A DNA stretch of 64,000 nt from Hyaloscypha bicolor E. Its lineage: Eukaryota; Ascomycota; Leotiomycetes; Helotiales; Hyaloscyphaceae. The stretch covers positions 1,937,241-2,001,240 of the forward strand of contig NW_020194684.1 of the NCBI RefSeq assembly GCF_002865645.1, written 5' to 3'. The position numbers and the translations under genes were made by a program. Positions 9,936-20,620 of the stretch are shown here, in pieces (positions within the stretch are counted from its first letter, which is position 1; each line of letters starts with the position of its first letter). Below the pieces are notes generated by a model. The model saw only the letters and a program-made list of their open reading frames with translations. It searched no databases and had not been told where the DNA came from.

Positions 9936-12200
9936 TCATTCTACCGCAAATTCATCATCTGATTCTTGGGGATCCGGGGAGACAACGATAGCAGGCGAGC
10001 CCGGGCCGTCGTTGATGCTATGGCGCTCGATACGACCTCCGCTGGCACTATTATCAAAGGTGACAGAGGATCCAGACTGGGTTCTCATAGGGTTGTGATG
10101 GCTCGTTGGTACCTCGAGTGTGGCCCGCCGTTGCGGCCTGTCTCCATTGGGACCGGAAGTGGTTCGTGAAAGGACGTTCTCGCCCGAGGTTCGTTCGGTG
10201 GGAAAGGTAGGTCTTCGAGGTGAGTGCGTTCGAGGCGAGGGGCTCCCGTCAAGATTAATCCCAAGTCCGGAGTTCATGCTGCCGCTGAAGCTGGGCGCTC
10301 TCGAATGTGATCGCATTCGAGGGGTGGCGTTGCCGTCGGCGTCGCGCCCAGGGTTGTATCGGCTCATGATGTCGGGGAGCTTGTCGTTGCGTTGCTCTTC
10401 TCCTGGAAGCGTCGGGTAGTCGAGTGCTGGTCCGCGTTTGAATGCAGAGTCGTCGAACTGGTTTTGTGTGGCGCTGCCGAGGCTGTCGCTGAGCCTGAGG
10501 AGAGTTCGGGCAATTCTGCGTCGGCCACCTAAGTCCTGCAGAGTGAACGCGCGCTGTAGCGGGTTTGTGGCAGGATCGGAGAAGCTTCTTCCAGCGGCGA
10601 CTGTCTGGGCTCTCTGGATGGGGTTGATCCTAGGATGCTCTTCGGTTGATACCCTTACCCCGCCATTTGAAATGCTATCACGCCCTTTATCCGTGCCTCG
10701 AGTCCTGACACGACGGGGTGGAGTTGGAGATCCGTCTCGGACTTCACTCATCGAAGCTTCGGGAGGATACGCCTCGCCACTTGGGGGCGTCTCGTCCTGC
10801 ACAGACACCAGATCCTTGTGGACCTTGAGGTACAAAGACCCTAACACAGCGAGCCCAGTACCAGCCTACCAACGAATTAGCAACGTATTCTTTAGGGCGG
10901 AGAGAGGAGGGAGCGAGCCAGGAGCATGAAACATCCTCCCGACCAGAGAGGAAAGAAGCTCGGGAAAAAGAACAGAGAAATAGGTTACCATTGGAGCCCA
11001 CTGGCCGATAGCTGTCATGGGTTCAGTCTGGTAGTAGACTTGGTGACTGAAGAAGTTCAACTCGCCCATGATGAGGATGAAGAAGACGGCAGCACCATAC
11101 ACCGGAGCCTCGACGACATTGAGGATCCTCCTGATGTACTTGTTGACTCTCGACATCGTCTCCTCGGTAGCACCATTTGTTCCTTCAATTGTGGCTAGCA
11201 AATCTCTATTTCGATTGCCGAAGCGTGACCTCCAGTTGATCTCAAGGATTTTGTTCCACATGGTGACTAGCGAGATGATGGCAGGGATACAACATGCTGC
11301 GGCGAGAAGCGTGGCCATGCCGAAGGTGATTCTCTGCGGTTCAGGGATCACGTAGATGTTGTTGGCAGAGTTTTGCCGAATGGGTGACTGCGGCCATGAG
11401 GTATCACATCTGAGCCCACACTGGGGCTGTATAGTGTAATTGAACTGGCCTGGATCAGTTGACATTGGTTGGCCAAAGTTATCATATGGACATGAAACTG
11501 GGTTGATCCGGAAGAATTCCACAGTCAAGCACAGTAACCCTTTAGAGAAACGTTGGTTAGCAGGTACCTACATATATAACCCGAAGACTGACCGATAAGT
11601 ACCAGTATGGTCCATACGAAGATGGCGTTCCTTCCGGGATCGTTGAAGTAAGTTCGACTAAGTTTTACGGTAATCGGAGCGGCCAATATGCCTATGGCGC
11701 ATAATTGGAACGCTCCGAACACATCCATGTCGACAGCATCTTGAGAGTTTTGTTAGTCGTAGGACATATCAGAGGCATCCATAACCTACTGTCGAGGTGC
11801 AGAGCGGCCAGTACAATCCCGTGGAGGGCTGCCACAGCTGGGAAAAGCAATGCTGCTGCCAAGCAAGCATTCCGAAGCCACTCCAGATCTTTGCCAACCA
11901 CACAAGCTGCTATTAGGATATCTGAAGTGCAAAAAATGGGTGAAGAGTCAGTTCGCAGCTTTCTCGTTGCCCCCGCGCCAAGCTTGCGGAGGTCTCTTGA
12001 GCGGTTGAATGGTTGAAAGGGAGGGGGGGGGGGAGCTCACAGTACAAGACCCTTGAACCAGGACCGTATTGGCCGCTTACGGGAAACGCGCACACGACTT
12101 GCAAAGCCTGGTCTCCCTCAGTCGTGGCGTTGACTGCTCTTGCTATAAAGTTGCGACTAAGCAGAGTGGCTCCCAGCGCGGTTGAGGGCAGTGCTGGCAT
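9936..12200 (-). CDS. Conserved fungal multi-pass membrane protein with long disordered tail, 635 aa
   Basis: Five exons on the minus strand: 12200-12041, 11909-11790, 11739-11593, 11539-10989 and 10865-9936. The four introns are 131, 50, 53 and 123 nt, and all junctions are frame-perfect. The start is the first in-frame ATG (MPALPSTALGA); upstream there is only a GTG behind a stop. Predicted helices lie in LAAALLFPAVAALHGIV, FQLCAIGILAAPITV, AIFVWTILVLIGLLC, FGMATLLAAACCIPAII, VYGAAVFFILIMGELNFF and AGTGLAVLGSLYL. A cysteine-bearing extracellular loop carries CGLRCDTSWPQSP. The final 300 residues are Ser/Pro/Arg-rich, cytosolic and full of basic phospho-site-like motifs (RRAT, RMRSHS). I recall the family as conserved but uncharacterised in Pezizomycotina; a receptor-like role is possible but not shown. 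Intron 1 begins with an unusual 11-base C run just after the donor. Confidence 0.8.
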
Positions 12201-13259
12201 CGTTGAGAGTTTGCAGAAAGGCCCAGACACGTTGGCCGGCACGGGTTATCTATTTGCTTGTAGCAGGCATCAGTGTTTGCTGCGGAGGATCGACAGATGA
12301 CAGAAGGCGCAAAAAAGAAAGTCCTTGTGGCCCCCAGATCCCAATCGATCGACCGTCAGCCGCAGCAAAATTCGCCCTGCACCAGCTGGATGTGAAGGCT
12401 CGCTTAATGCGGTGCAGCGTGCACGCCTCACTCCATTCACACTTCACCGCCCCGAGATTGACCGAGTAGCACTTACTAATTCGGTTTCTTATTCCCTCAC
12501 CTTCGCATACGTTTCATGCACAGCCTTGCGCCAAGCCAACGAGAAGTACATACTTGCCGCCTGCCTCACTCCCCTCCTATCTTCTATCCGCTCCTCCCCA
12601 GCCAACCCACGGCCCCACGAAAAACGCTCAAAGGTCGACACCTTGCACCGAGTATTGTCCTGTGATTGCTTCCACAATTGAACGCCCACTATTGCCAGCG
12701 ACGTCTGACGGCCAATCTGGGGCGAATGACTCCTGCTGGACGGTTTCGGCCTTTTCTTGCGGAACGGCTCGGTACGGTACCCTCCACTTTTCAGCCACTG
12801 CAAAAAGTCCAATCACGTGACGCGGTCTGGGGGCGGGGTGAGGTCAACGGTTGATTCCGTCGGACCTTTTTTTTCTTGCTTAACACCAACCTCATCGTCG
12901 TCGGATCCGGCTCGCTTTCACTGCCCTCTGGTCAGCACTTGCTGACAGTGATGCTTCTAGATACGTGTGGCAGTCTAATCGCTCTCCCAGTCCCGGCCAA
13001 TCAATGCCATAAGCTCTGCCCTCGGCGTGCTCGGAGATCCATCCTTGATCGACCCTCAATCTCTCTCTGACGCTCCTCGACATAGTCTCAACAATTCGAT
13101 GCATTGTCGCTGGCCTACACTTTGAACAAAGTGGTCACAGATGGGCTACAACTAAGAGAAACTGGCTCTCGCATTGGCTAGAGAGCGTGGGCTCCATCTC
13201 AGGCATCTCTCGATCAAAGCATCCAAATCTAGCATCTCTGTCCGAAAGGGCTTGCCGCA
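12201..13259. promoter_or_regulatory. Divergent promoter region between membrane protein and permease
   Basis: About 1 kb separates two divergently transcribed genes. The overlapping open frames here on both strands are not protein-like. A perfect E-box CACGTG lies at 12814-12819, followed by a purine/pyrimidine-skewed stretch and a T8 run near 12870. The segment 13080-13259 is the likely 5' leader of the permease gene. Regulation from the E-box is inference. Confidence 0.4.
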
Positions 13260-15762
13260 ATGGACGGCCTTAGCGGCGTTAGCACAGACACCAGAGAAAT
13301 CAGAGGCTACAAATCAATCTCAACCTTGATTACCTTCATTCTCACTAGTAAGTGGATGAGATGGCCCTGCTAAGGTTAGATTCTAAGTGTCTAACTCCTC
13401 TGCACAGATCTCATTGTGCTTTTCCCCTTTGATATTCCGATCCTCGTCCCTCGACCACTTTCGAATGCTTTCCTGGATACCCTGAGCAAGTTTCGAATTA
13501 TACCGCCGAGGCGAGATCGCTCTCAGCATGGCGATACGATTGACCCTGGCAAAGCCCAGTTTTGGGTACGGCTGAAGTTCCCAATGAATTTTGTAACGGC
13601 GCCTTTGATAGCAGACCTCTTTCTGCTTGCCATCCTCGCTATCGGTAGAAAAGAAGTGCACGATGGCACACTCGGCGCAAACAGTATTCTCCCTTACAAC
13701 ATCATGATATTCTTCCTCACACTGGCATACATCGCCATCTCGATCGACGCGTCCGGCTTGATCAGGTGGTTGGCGTTCAAAGTGCTTCAAAAGGGCGGTG
13801 GGGTCGGACACCGGCTGTTCTTCTACCTTTATGCCTTCTTCTTCGCCCTTGGTACCTGCATTGGAAACGACCCTATCATTCTGTCTGGGACGGCTTTCCT
13901 CGCCTACATGACCCGAGTGTCAAGCAATATAGTCCATCCACGCGCGTGGATTCACACTCAGTTCGCCGTAGCCAATATAGCTTCAGCTATCCTCGTCTCC
14001 TCCAACCCAACCAACCTCGTCCTTGCCGGTGCCTTTCATGTGACTTTTATTAAGTACACGGTTAGTAATTTCTTGGGGCATTATTCCCCCTTTCCGAAAT
14101 CTGGAGAGTAAAATGCTTATAAGACTTTAGGCAAATATGATTGTCCCAGTCCTTGTCACAGCCATCGTACTTTTCCCCTTTCTACTATACATCGTCTTTG
14201 CGGAAGAGACCCTCATCCCGTTGAAGATTGAGATGCACCAGCTCACCCAGGAAGAGCAAGCCAAGGTTCCCGTGAACCCTAACATTCCTGATGGTAGAGG
14301 AATCGCCGAAGAGCAAGAGAAGCAACACGTGAATGATGAACAAGGGAAGGTTCTATCGCTTGAGGAGATTATGAATCCTTTCGTAGATAGGGAAGGCGCT
14401 GCCTTTGGAGCTCTCATCATGTCCGCTACACTCATCACCCTCCTCGCAGTCAACGCTAGCGACTCAGGCAACGGCAAAGACGTGCCCGTCTTCTACATAA
14501 CATTGCCAGCTGCCGTTGTTATGTTCTGCTGGGATTTGGGATCCGGTTGGATTAATCGGAAGAAGACACGCGAGATTGCCAGGGTTGGCAGAGAAGAAAA
14601 AGAGAGGTTTCGATCCGAACAGGCAAGACAAGCGGCTGCGGGGGATGATAACTCGTCTGAAAGTCTACAACAGAGCCAGGAAGGCGCCGACGGAGCCATT
14701 CCATTACAGCCTGCTGTGTCTGAGAATGGCGATGACGCGGCTCCCGAGCTTGCATCATCTGTCGCGAAGCTGGTACCAAGAGACGATAACTCGCAGAATG
14801 AGCGATCGACCAGCGTAGTAAGCACACCAGATGGCAAACGAGAATTGGATCACCCAGCCTCTAGCCACCGGCCGCAAGCATTGAGCGGCGATTATAAGGA
14901 GAAGCGAGTCTTCTCCGAGCGAGTCTCCTCCGAGCCAATCTCTGAGGAGGTCGTACGGCAGCAGGAGCGTCCAACACTCGTATCTCTTGTGGAATCGTTT
15001 CATAGGTGGTCCCAGGAGACATTCCCGACCGTCACAGCAGTGTTATCACACTTGCCTTACGCGCTCTTACCTTTTGCCTTCTCCATGTTTGTCTTAGTAC
15101 AAGGTTTGGTGACGAATGGCTGGGTACCCGTATTTGCCTATGGATGGGATCATGTATGTGATTTCTCGAGTTTTACCTTGTCCAGTTTGAATGCCTCGCA
15201 AGTTGTGAGACGTTCAGGGAACCGCCTTTTGGGTGCCCCTGATCCGACATATCGATATTCCCTAATCCAAGTAATGCTGACTGGAAGTTATCAGTGGGTG
15301 AAGAAGACAGGGACTGTCGGTGCCATTGGCGGCATGGCTTTTATTTCGACAATTTTGTGCAATGTGAGTTCTCTGATTTGGTCATGAACATGAGCAGGCT
15401 CAGCTAACCCTCACTAGTTTGCAGGTACCAACATTGGTACCACTATACTTCTATGCCGCGTTATCCAAACATGGATAGTAATCCGTCAAGATGCAGGGCT
15501 GCCAATTTCCGATCGAACCTTCTGGGGATCGATATATGCCATGGCCCTCGGCGTCAACTATGGAGCATTCAGCACGGCATTTAGCGCCTCTCTAGCTGGT
15601 CTCCTTTGGCGGGACATTCTTGGCAGGAAACATATTCACGTGCGGCGGCTCGACTTTGCACGCGTAAATCTCCCAATCATCACCATCGCAATGGTGGTTG
15701 GATGTGTAACTCTCATCATCCAGATATTCGTTGTGAGAACCAACAAACCTTTCGATTCATAA
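13260..15762 (+). CDS. ArsB/NhaD-superfamily (CitMHS-like) ion permease, 725 aa
   Basis: Five exons: 13260-13347, 13408-14060, 14131-15153, 15295-15363 and 15418-15762, with introns of 60, 70, 141 and 54 nt and frame-perfect joins. The 141-nt intron reads through without a stop but breaks the helix ending in AYGWDH|WVKKTGTVG, so splicing is preferred. The protein has the two-bundle layout of the ion transporter superfamily. The first half carries GNDPIILSGTAFLAYMTR and SSNPTNLVLAGAF, the second AGTNIGTTILLCR; these half-helix re-entrant motifs bind the substrate ion. A hydrophilic loop of about 150 residues (about 381-534), rich in Glu, Ser and Arg, links the halves and probably lies in the cytosol. 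Family members export arsenite or exchange Na+/H+. The substrate here cannot be read from the sequence, and no ars genes lie beside it. Confidence 0.85.
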
Positions 15763-17169
15763 TGGCCGTAAAAGTGGTCATTGATTTACACACCTCCTAT
15801 CTCACGACCTTTCAGTTCTCTCAATCAAATTCTGACGCCTTAGCGGTGGACGTCAACTCTACACAAAAGAAGCTCCTCACAGGAGGAAATAGTGCTCTAG
15901 AACCTATGACTAGTGGTTGTATCCTTGTTGGCTGGAGGCGGTGACGCCTCGGGAAGGAGGGGTACCTCCCTGCCCAGATTTGTATGTAGTTAGAGCGGCA
16001 GGGAGGGGGTTTGTATCAAAACTTGCGCTGCATTGCACATTGGGATACCTGGTATCACGCTTACGACTCACGAAGAAACTTTACCGTACTTGAGATTTTT
16101 GCATACCATATTTGATAGAGGTCATATATATTACGTTTGGGGGAAAATCCCCATGTTCAACTGTCTTGTCTGCTTGATGTTGTGAGGCAAGTTCGGGGTC
16201 GGTGTTGTGTTGTCTACCATCTCGCTTAGAAAAGGGGTGAAGTAAGGGAAAGGTGCAAGTGCCTGGATGTGAACTTCCTGCTGTTGATGATTGATTGTTC
16301 ACATAGTCTCTGGTGTACCTGAATGGGGTGTGATAAAGGGGGTTTATTCTCGGGAGGATGGCCGCGCTTGTCTGAAAGTAAAACGTGCCGGAGAGCCCTC
16401 GCTTATTCCGTATAACATTGTATCGATAGAGGGGGAGATTCCATGTCTTCCGTCCCTCCGGGCGGCAAGCGAAGAGCAAGTGATTGTTACCAGTTTTTCT
16501 GTCGTAGCGCTAGGAGTGAAGTGAAGGTCTGATGTCAGAGTGAGAGAGGCAAAGCCGCAGGTTCGGAGGAAAGTCTCTTATCTCGCACTTTTTCATGGCT
16601 TCAAGAAGAAAGGCCAGGTTGCTCGGCTGGCCAGACTAAGCGGGCTTGGTTATTGCTGTGATAGTCGTTAATCATCTTATTCCTAGATGTGAAGTTTGAT
16701 GTCAGAGCAAGAGGGGCTGCAAAGCCGCAAGTGCGAGTACTCGGCTGGGGCCAAGTCTAGTGACACTAGCAACGGGAGGTGGCTCCATTTTGTGGGAATA
16801 GTTCCTTGGAGTTCTACCTTCGTTGGAAACGCAGCCAGTGAATTAATGTCGCTGGAAGATGGCGGAAGGATCTCGTGGCATTCCTCTTTGTGGGGTCGGA
16901 TATTAAATTTTCCTAGTGGACAGGTGATCACCGAGCAGGGTTGTGGTGTGAGGCAAATGGGTGCGATGTGAAGAGGGAGAGTAAGGCAGAGGACGGATTA
17001 GCCTAGATTGCTGTAATTTAGCAACGGCTCTTCACCTGACCTCGAACTTAATATATATATGGAAGCCCCCTATTCATGAAACGGGGCAGAGTCAAGTGAA
17101 GATTCACTCCCCGGCTGGAATTATAGGGTCATATATTGAATCTAGAACTTTTTACCAATTCCTCCAATG
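15763..17169. other. Intergenic region with an imperfect direct repeat
   Basis: No gene is supported. About 45 bases are repeated imperfectly at roughly 16516-16565 and 16687-16735, both containing TGATGTCAGAG and GCAAAGCCGCA. Short frames on either strand look non-coding. Confidence 0.5.
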
Positions 17170-17316
17170 GGCTGCCTAGTGTAGTGGTTGTAAGTTAAAG
17201 TACCCCGAAATTGCATTGAATTGATCCGACCTAATCACCATACCAGAGCACATCAGATTCTGACAACACCTTTGTTGAAATTTCTGGGGACACAGGTTCG
17301 AACCCTGTGGCGGCCT
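17170..17316 (+). tRNA. tRNA-Gln (anticodon CTG) with an anticodon-loop intron and a 57-nt insert in the D loop
   Basis: The acceptor stem is 17170-17176 with 17309-17315 (7 pairs, one T-G). The D stem is GTG 17179-17181 with CAC 17249-17251. The anticodon stem is 17253-17257 with 17283-17287, and the anticodon CTG is at 17260-17262. The T arm is 17292-17296 with 17304-17308 around TTCGAAC. The A box (17177-17187) and B box (17295-17305) both fit the consensus. An 18-nt intron sits at 17264-17281, one base 3' of the anticodon, where nuclear tRNA introns belong. A further 57 nt (17190-17246) interrupts the D loop. Without both, the molecule is 72 nt with D loop TAGTGGTTAG and discriminator T, which agrees with yeast tRNA-Gln. 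A T10 run lies 19 nt downstream. It could also be a recently broken gene. Confidence 0.75.
17190..17246 (+). other. Intron-like insert inside the tRNA D loop
   Basis: The insert begins GTAAGT (17190-17195), contains CTAAT (17231-17235, fitting the fungal branch consensus CTRAY) 11 nt before its end, and closes CCAG. These are the marks of a spliceosomal intron, not of a tRNA-endonuclease intron. Its length matches the short introns of neighbouring genes. Confidence 0.6.
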
Positions 17317-17334
17317 TTATTTGACGCTCCAATC

Positions 17335-17344
17335 TTTTTTTTTT
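17335..17344 (+). terminator. Pol III terminator, T10
   Basis: A run of ten T on the coding strand, 19 nt after the tRNA 3' end. This is the standard stop signal for RNA polymerase III. Confidence 0.7.
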
Positions 17345-17622
17345 GCCATTTCATTCTCCGATTTCATATGTTCTCCAGAATTTACTTGGGAGTTGGAACA
17401 GGTCATCTCTTTTTTTGCCCTCTCGTAGGGTTAGGGGGCAATCCGTAAGCGAAACTGATTCAGGGGAGATATGGGTCGGCTGACATAATGATTTCCTTAT
17501 CTTAGCGCTGATTGCTCGGGGTTTCAGGCTGCCAACAACCATCAACAAGCAGCAAAGTAATCCTCATCTGGTGCATCCTCACACAAACACGACCATCAAC
17601 AGTCCGTATCTCTTACAACAGT

Positions 17623-19332
17623 ATGATCAAATACATTTGGCCGGCCGCCGTGGTGTCTTTTGCCGCTGTGTCCACAGCCTCCTTTGCATCTCAAGCTCCA
17701 CTCACAGATCCTACCTCTGATACGCTGGGGGGATCCTCTGATGCTTCTGGCATCAGGATCCTCACCCACGAGGCTCATCCGGACCACAGTCTGACCATAA
17801 AAGCACACGGTCCTAGTAATCCATCAATCAACAGCGACGCGCCACCCACTGTGGCTGACATCTGCCCTGGGGCGACTTCGGGATACACGGGGTACCTGAA
17901 TTCCGGGGACAAACATTTCTACTTTGCTTACTTCGAATCACGCTCGAAACCAAAAGATGATCCCCTTGTCCTTTGGCTCAATGGAGGACCTGGATGTTCG
18001 AGCATGACAGGTCTTTTCATGGAATTGGGCCCGTGCACGGTGAACGAAGACGGCGAGTCAGCTCGAGAGAATCCCCACAGTTGGATCAGCGCTGCCAATG
18101 TTTTCTTTCTAGATCAGCCAGTATGTTTGTGTTGACCCACCCCTTTGCCCTGGTAATAACACCCCAAATAGATTGGTGTAGGATTTTCTTACCATACCAA
18201 TGATTCGTATCATGGTGGAAAAGGTGGCACTTTTGCAGCCAGCGAGGACATCTACGCCTTCATGAGACTGTGGTACAAGGCGTTTCCAGAGTCGAGGTCA
18301 CTGCCATTCTCCATTGCCGGAGAGTCTTACGGAGGTCAGCACTCTCCGCCTGTAACCCGACTTTTGCTAACAAACTAGGACACTACATTCCCGTCTTTGC
18401 CGATCACATCAATGAGATGAACAAGGTTGCCACACTTGACGAGCAAATTCCATTGGAATCTGTCTTGATCGGCAACGGCATCTTTAGTGATACCAAGCAA
18501 GCCAGTTCGTATTACGATATCCCCTGCACCAATGTGACAGGCATTGGACCCCTTCTGGAATCAAGTGTGTGCGAGAAAATGGCTGTCTCTGTCGGAAGAT
18601 GCGAATACTTGATGAAGGCCTGCCACGCTTACCCAGATCCAATCATCTGTCAATCCGCCGAGGGATTCTGTAGTGAAGAGCTCGAACGACCATATTTCAA
18701 TTCGGGACGGAACTATTATGATATCAGTCGACCTTGTGAAGGGTAGGTCCTTGAAAATATTTCTTCAACTACATGTTCTCCCCCCCAGGAATGCTAATGG
18801 AGATCACCAGATACCTGTGCTATCCAATTATGAACTCAATCACCAAGTTCTTGCGAAAGGACGAAGTCCGAGAAGCATTCAGAGTCGACAAAGCAGCACC
18901 AGTTTTCGTTGGGTGCAGCAATAAAGTTGGCCGTGAATTCCAGAAAGTGAATGACTTCATCATCGACACCAGACCTTATGTTGCCAATTTGTTGCATTCC
19001 GGAATTCGGGCGCTTATTTATGTCGGAACGTATGACTGGATTTGCAACTTCGTTGGGAACGAAAGAGTCTTTGGGTCGCTGGATTGGAAAGGCCTTCCAG
19101 ATTTTCGCTATCAACAAGAGAACAACAAGCAAGTTTGGAGCGGTGGCTTGTGGTGGGAGAGTGGTCCACTGCGATATGCGAGAGTGAACGGCGCTGGCCA
19201 TATGGTCCCTTGGGACAAGCCGGTGGAAGCATTGTGAGTTCTTCGATTCATGGGTTGGTTTCTTTTCTACCGAGACTAACTTTGAGCAGAAAAATGTTCA
19301 AGGCTTGGTTAGAGAAGAAGGAACTGGATTAG
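17623..19332 (+). CDS. Serine carboxypeptidase, S10 family, 496 aa
   Basis: Five exons: 17623-18120, 18172-18334, 18379-18742, 18811-19233 and 19290-19332, with introns of 51, 44, 68 and 56 nt. The start is [17 protein letters not shown], a clear signal peptide of about 22 residues. Family motifs appear in order: the oxyanion [11 protein letters not shown], the [15 protein letters not shown] segment, the catalytic serine in GESYGG, the catalytic Asp in [12 protein letters not shown] and the catalytic His in [12 protein letters not shown]. It removes C-terminal amino acids from peptides at acid pH; vacuolar or secreted location is not decidable. For intron 3 I use the acceptor CACCAG at 18810. 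The nearer CCCCAG at 18789 would shift the frame, whereas 18810 gives CEG|YLCYPIM as in the family. All catalytic residues are present and the gene looks intact. Confidence 0.9.
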
Positions 19333-19769
19333 ATGCGGAAGTCAGGGATGAGAAGCATAAGACTTGGGAGGACGGGAGGCCAGAACTTGTAAGCTCTTGG
19401 TAGTGTCAAATTATCATGTAACTGTATGCACTGATTGAAAAAGGCCTCGGAACCGATTTTCCAAGCACGAAGCCGTCGTTTTCAAGCACGAGAATTGACC
19501 AATTAGGTAAGATTCAAGAAGAGCAATCAAGCTAACGGGAGGCTATTGGCCTCAAATGGAGATAATGACCTGGATGATATCGGATCCAAGGTAAAATTTT
19601 GAAAGCGCCGTCTCGTGAGACATTTCGGAAGGCCGGACTTGATTCTCTGAAACTCATGAGTCAGTCAAATATGGAAAGAAAAGTCATAATTATCGATACG
19701 GGTTCGCCTTCGCTTTCGGTCGAACCTTTTTCGTTCGCTCTCTCCTTACACCAACACTACCAGCGAAGG
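19333..19769. other. Intergenic stretch
   Basis: No supported gene. It may include lost 5' exons of the remnant that follows. Confidence 0.4.
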
Positions 19770-20391
19770 CGGCAAGGCTTATAGACAGATTCGACTCCAG
19801 GAGAAGATCAAGAAAACTGCAGCAGCTGACATGGCACTTGAGGCACTTGACGGAAATGAACACATCAAGGCAATGACATTCCATAATGAGCGATATCGGC
19901 ATTGGATGCGGGAAATCCAGGGCGAGTACGAAGTCAATCAGGACTATTTGCACCCACGGGGGTTTCAAATCCGGTTGACATGGGACCACGACCGACTCTG
20001 GGTTCTTTCCAATTGCACACTTTCAAGGGAGTTTCCTTCTCGACTCTGGTCCAGGGAAAGACCACTTCGAAGCTGCTGATGAATACGATATAAGACTGCT
20101 CTTTTAGGCACAGATAAACGAGTGGAGGGATTGAACCGAGAGCCCCCTACGTACATTTCGAGGGATGGAATGAAAGGGAGAGGGCTGTGTTTGAGAAGGT
20201 TAATAGGATTGTGAGAAAAGGGGGGGGTTCCCTGAAGTTGGTTAAGGGGAGTGAGGTTGGCATTCTGCGGTTGATGCGATGCGAGTGAGTCGAGAAAGAC
20301 GTTTGGGGAGCTGGGGTTTTTTGAGGAGTCTGTGAGGGAGGTGCTAGGGCAGTGGGTGGAGTTGAAGGAGAAGGAGGAAAGAGGGGACTAA
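19770..20391 (+). pseudogene. Decayed gene remnant, unknown family
   Basis: Consecutive protein-like segments appear in different frames of the same strand, as expected of one old coding sequence broken by frameshifts. From about 19775 to 20045 one frame reads through ALEALDGNEHIKAMTF and RHWMREIQGEYEVNQDYLHP to RLTWDHDRLWVLSNCTL. A second continues DHFEAADEYDIRLLF to a TAG. A third (20150-20290) carries FEGWNERERAVFEKVN and GSEVGILRLMR. After another shift at about 20275 the tail FGELGFFEESVREVLGQWVE runs to a TAA at 20389-20391. I know no family for it. At least three frame changes make an intact spliced gene unlikely. Confidence 0.55.
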
Positions 20392-20620
20392 GGGTGACTT
20401 GCCCCTTTTTGATCATACGAGATGGTGCTTCTCCGATTATCCCTTGACCTTCTTGGGTAAGATGTAAAATCCAACGTGTATTGCTTTGGTCTGGGCCTTT
20501 CTAAATAACTCAAAGGGCGGGGACTCCTCTGAGGTAGAGAGGAAAAGAAAGTGGATGTAGTTTAGGGCATAAGTCAACGCCAATCAACGCCAAGCCGCCG
20601 CCCGGCCCTATATATAGTCT

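Noticed and set aside
10120..10929. Long + strand open frames opposite the membrane protein gene
   Set aside because: They are antisense shadows of the Ser/Pro/Arg-rich tail and have no domain or start context.
12325..12945. Several overlapping ORFs in the divergent promoter
   Set aside because: They overlap on both strands, lack protein-like character, and the region separates two well-modelled genes.
17170..17316. Interpretation as a tRNA-derived SINE
   Set aside because: The acceptor stem, T arm, anticodon arm, discriminator and terminator are all consistent with a single tRNA and there is no unrelated body or tail. A SINE is not excluded but fits less well.
18743..18815. Apparent +1 frameshift in the serine carboxypeptidase
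   Set aside because: Using the acceptor at 18810 in place of the one at 18789 restores the family sequence CEG|YLCYP, so the gene is intact.
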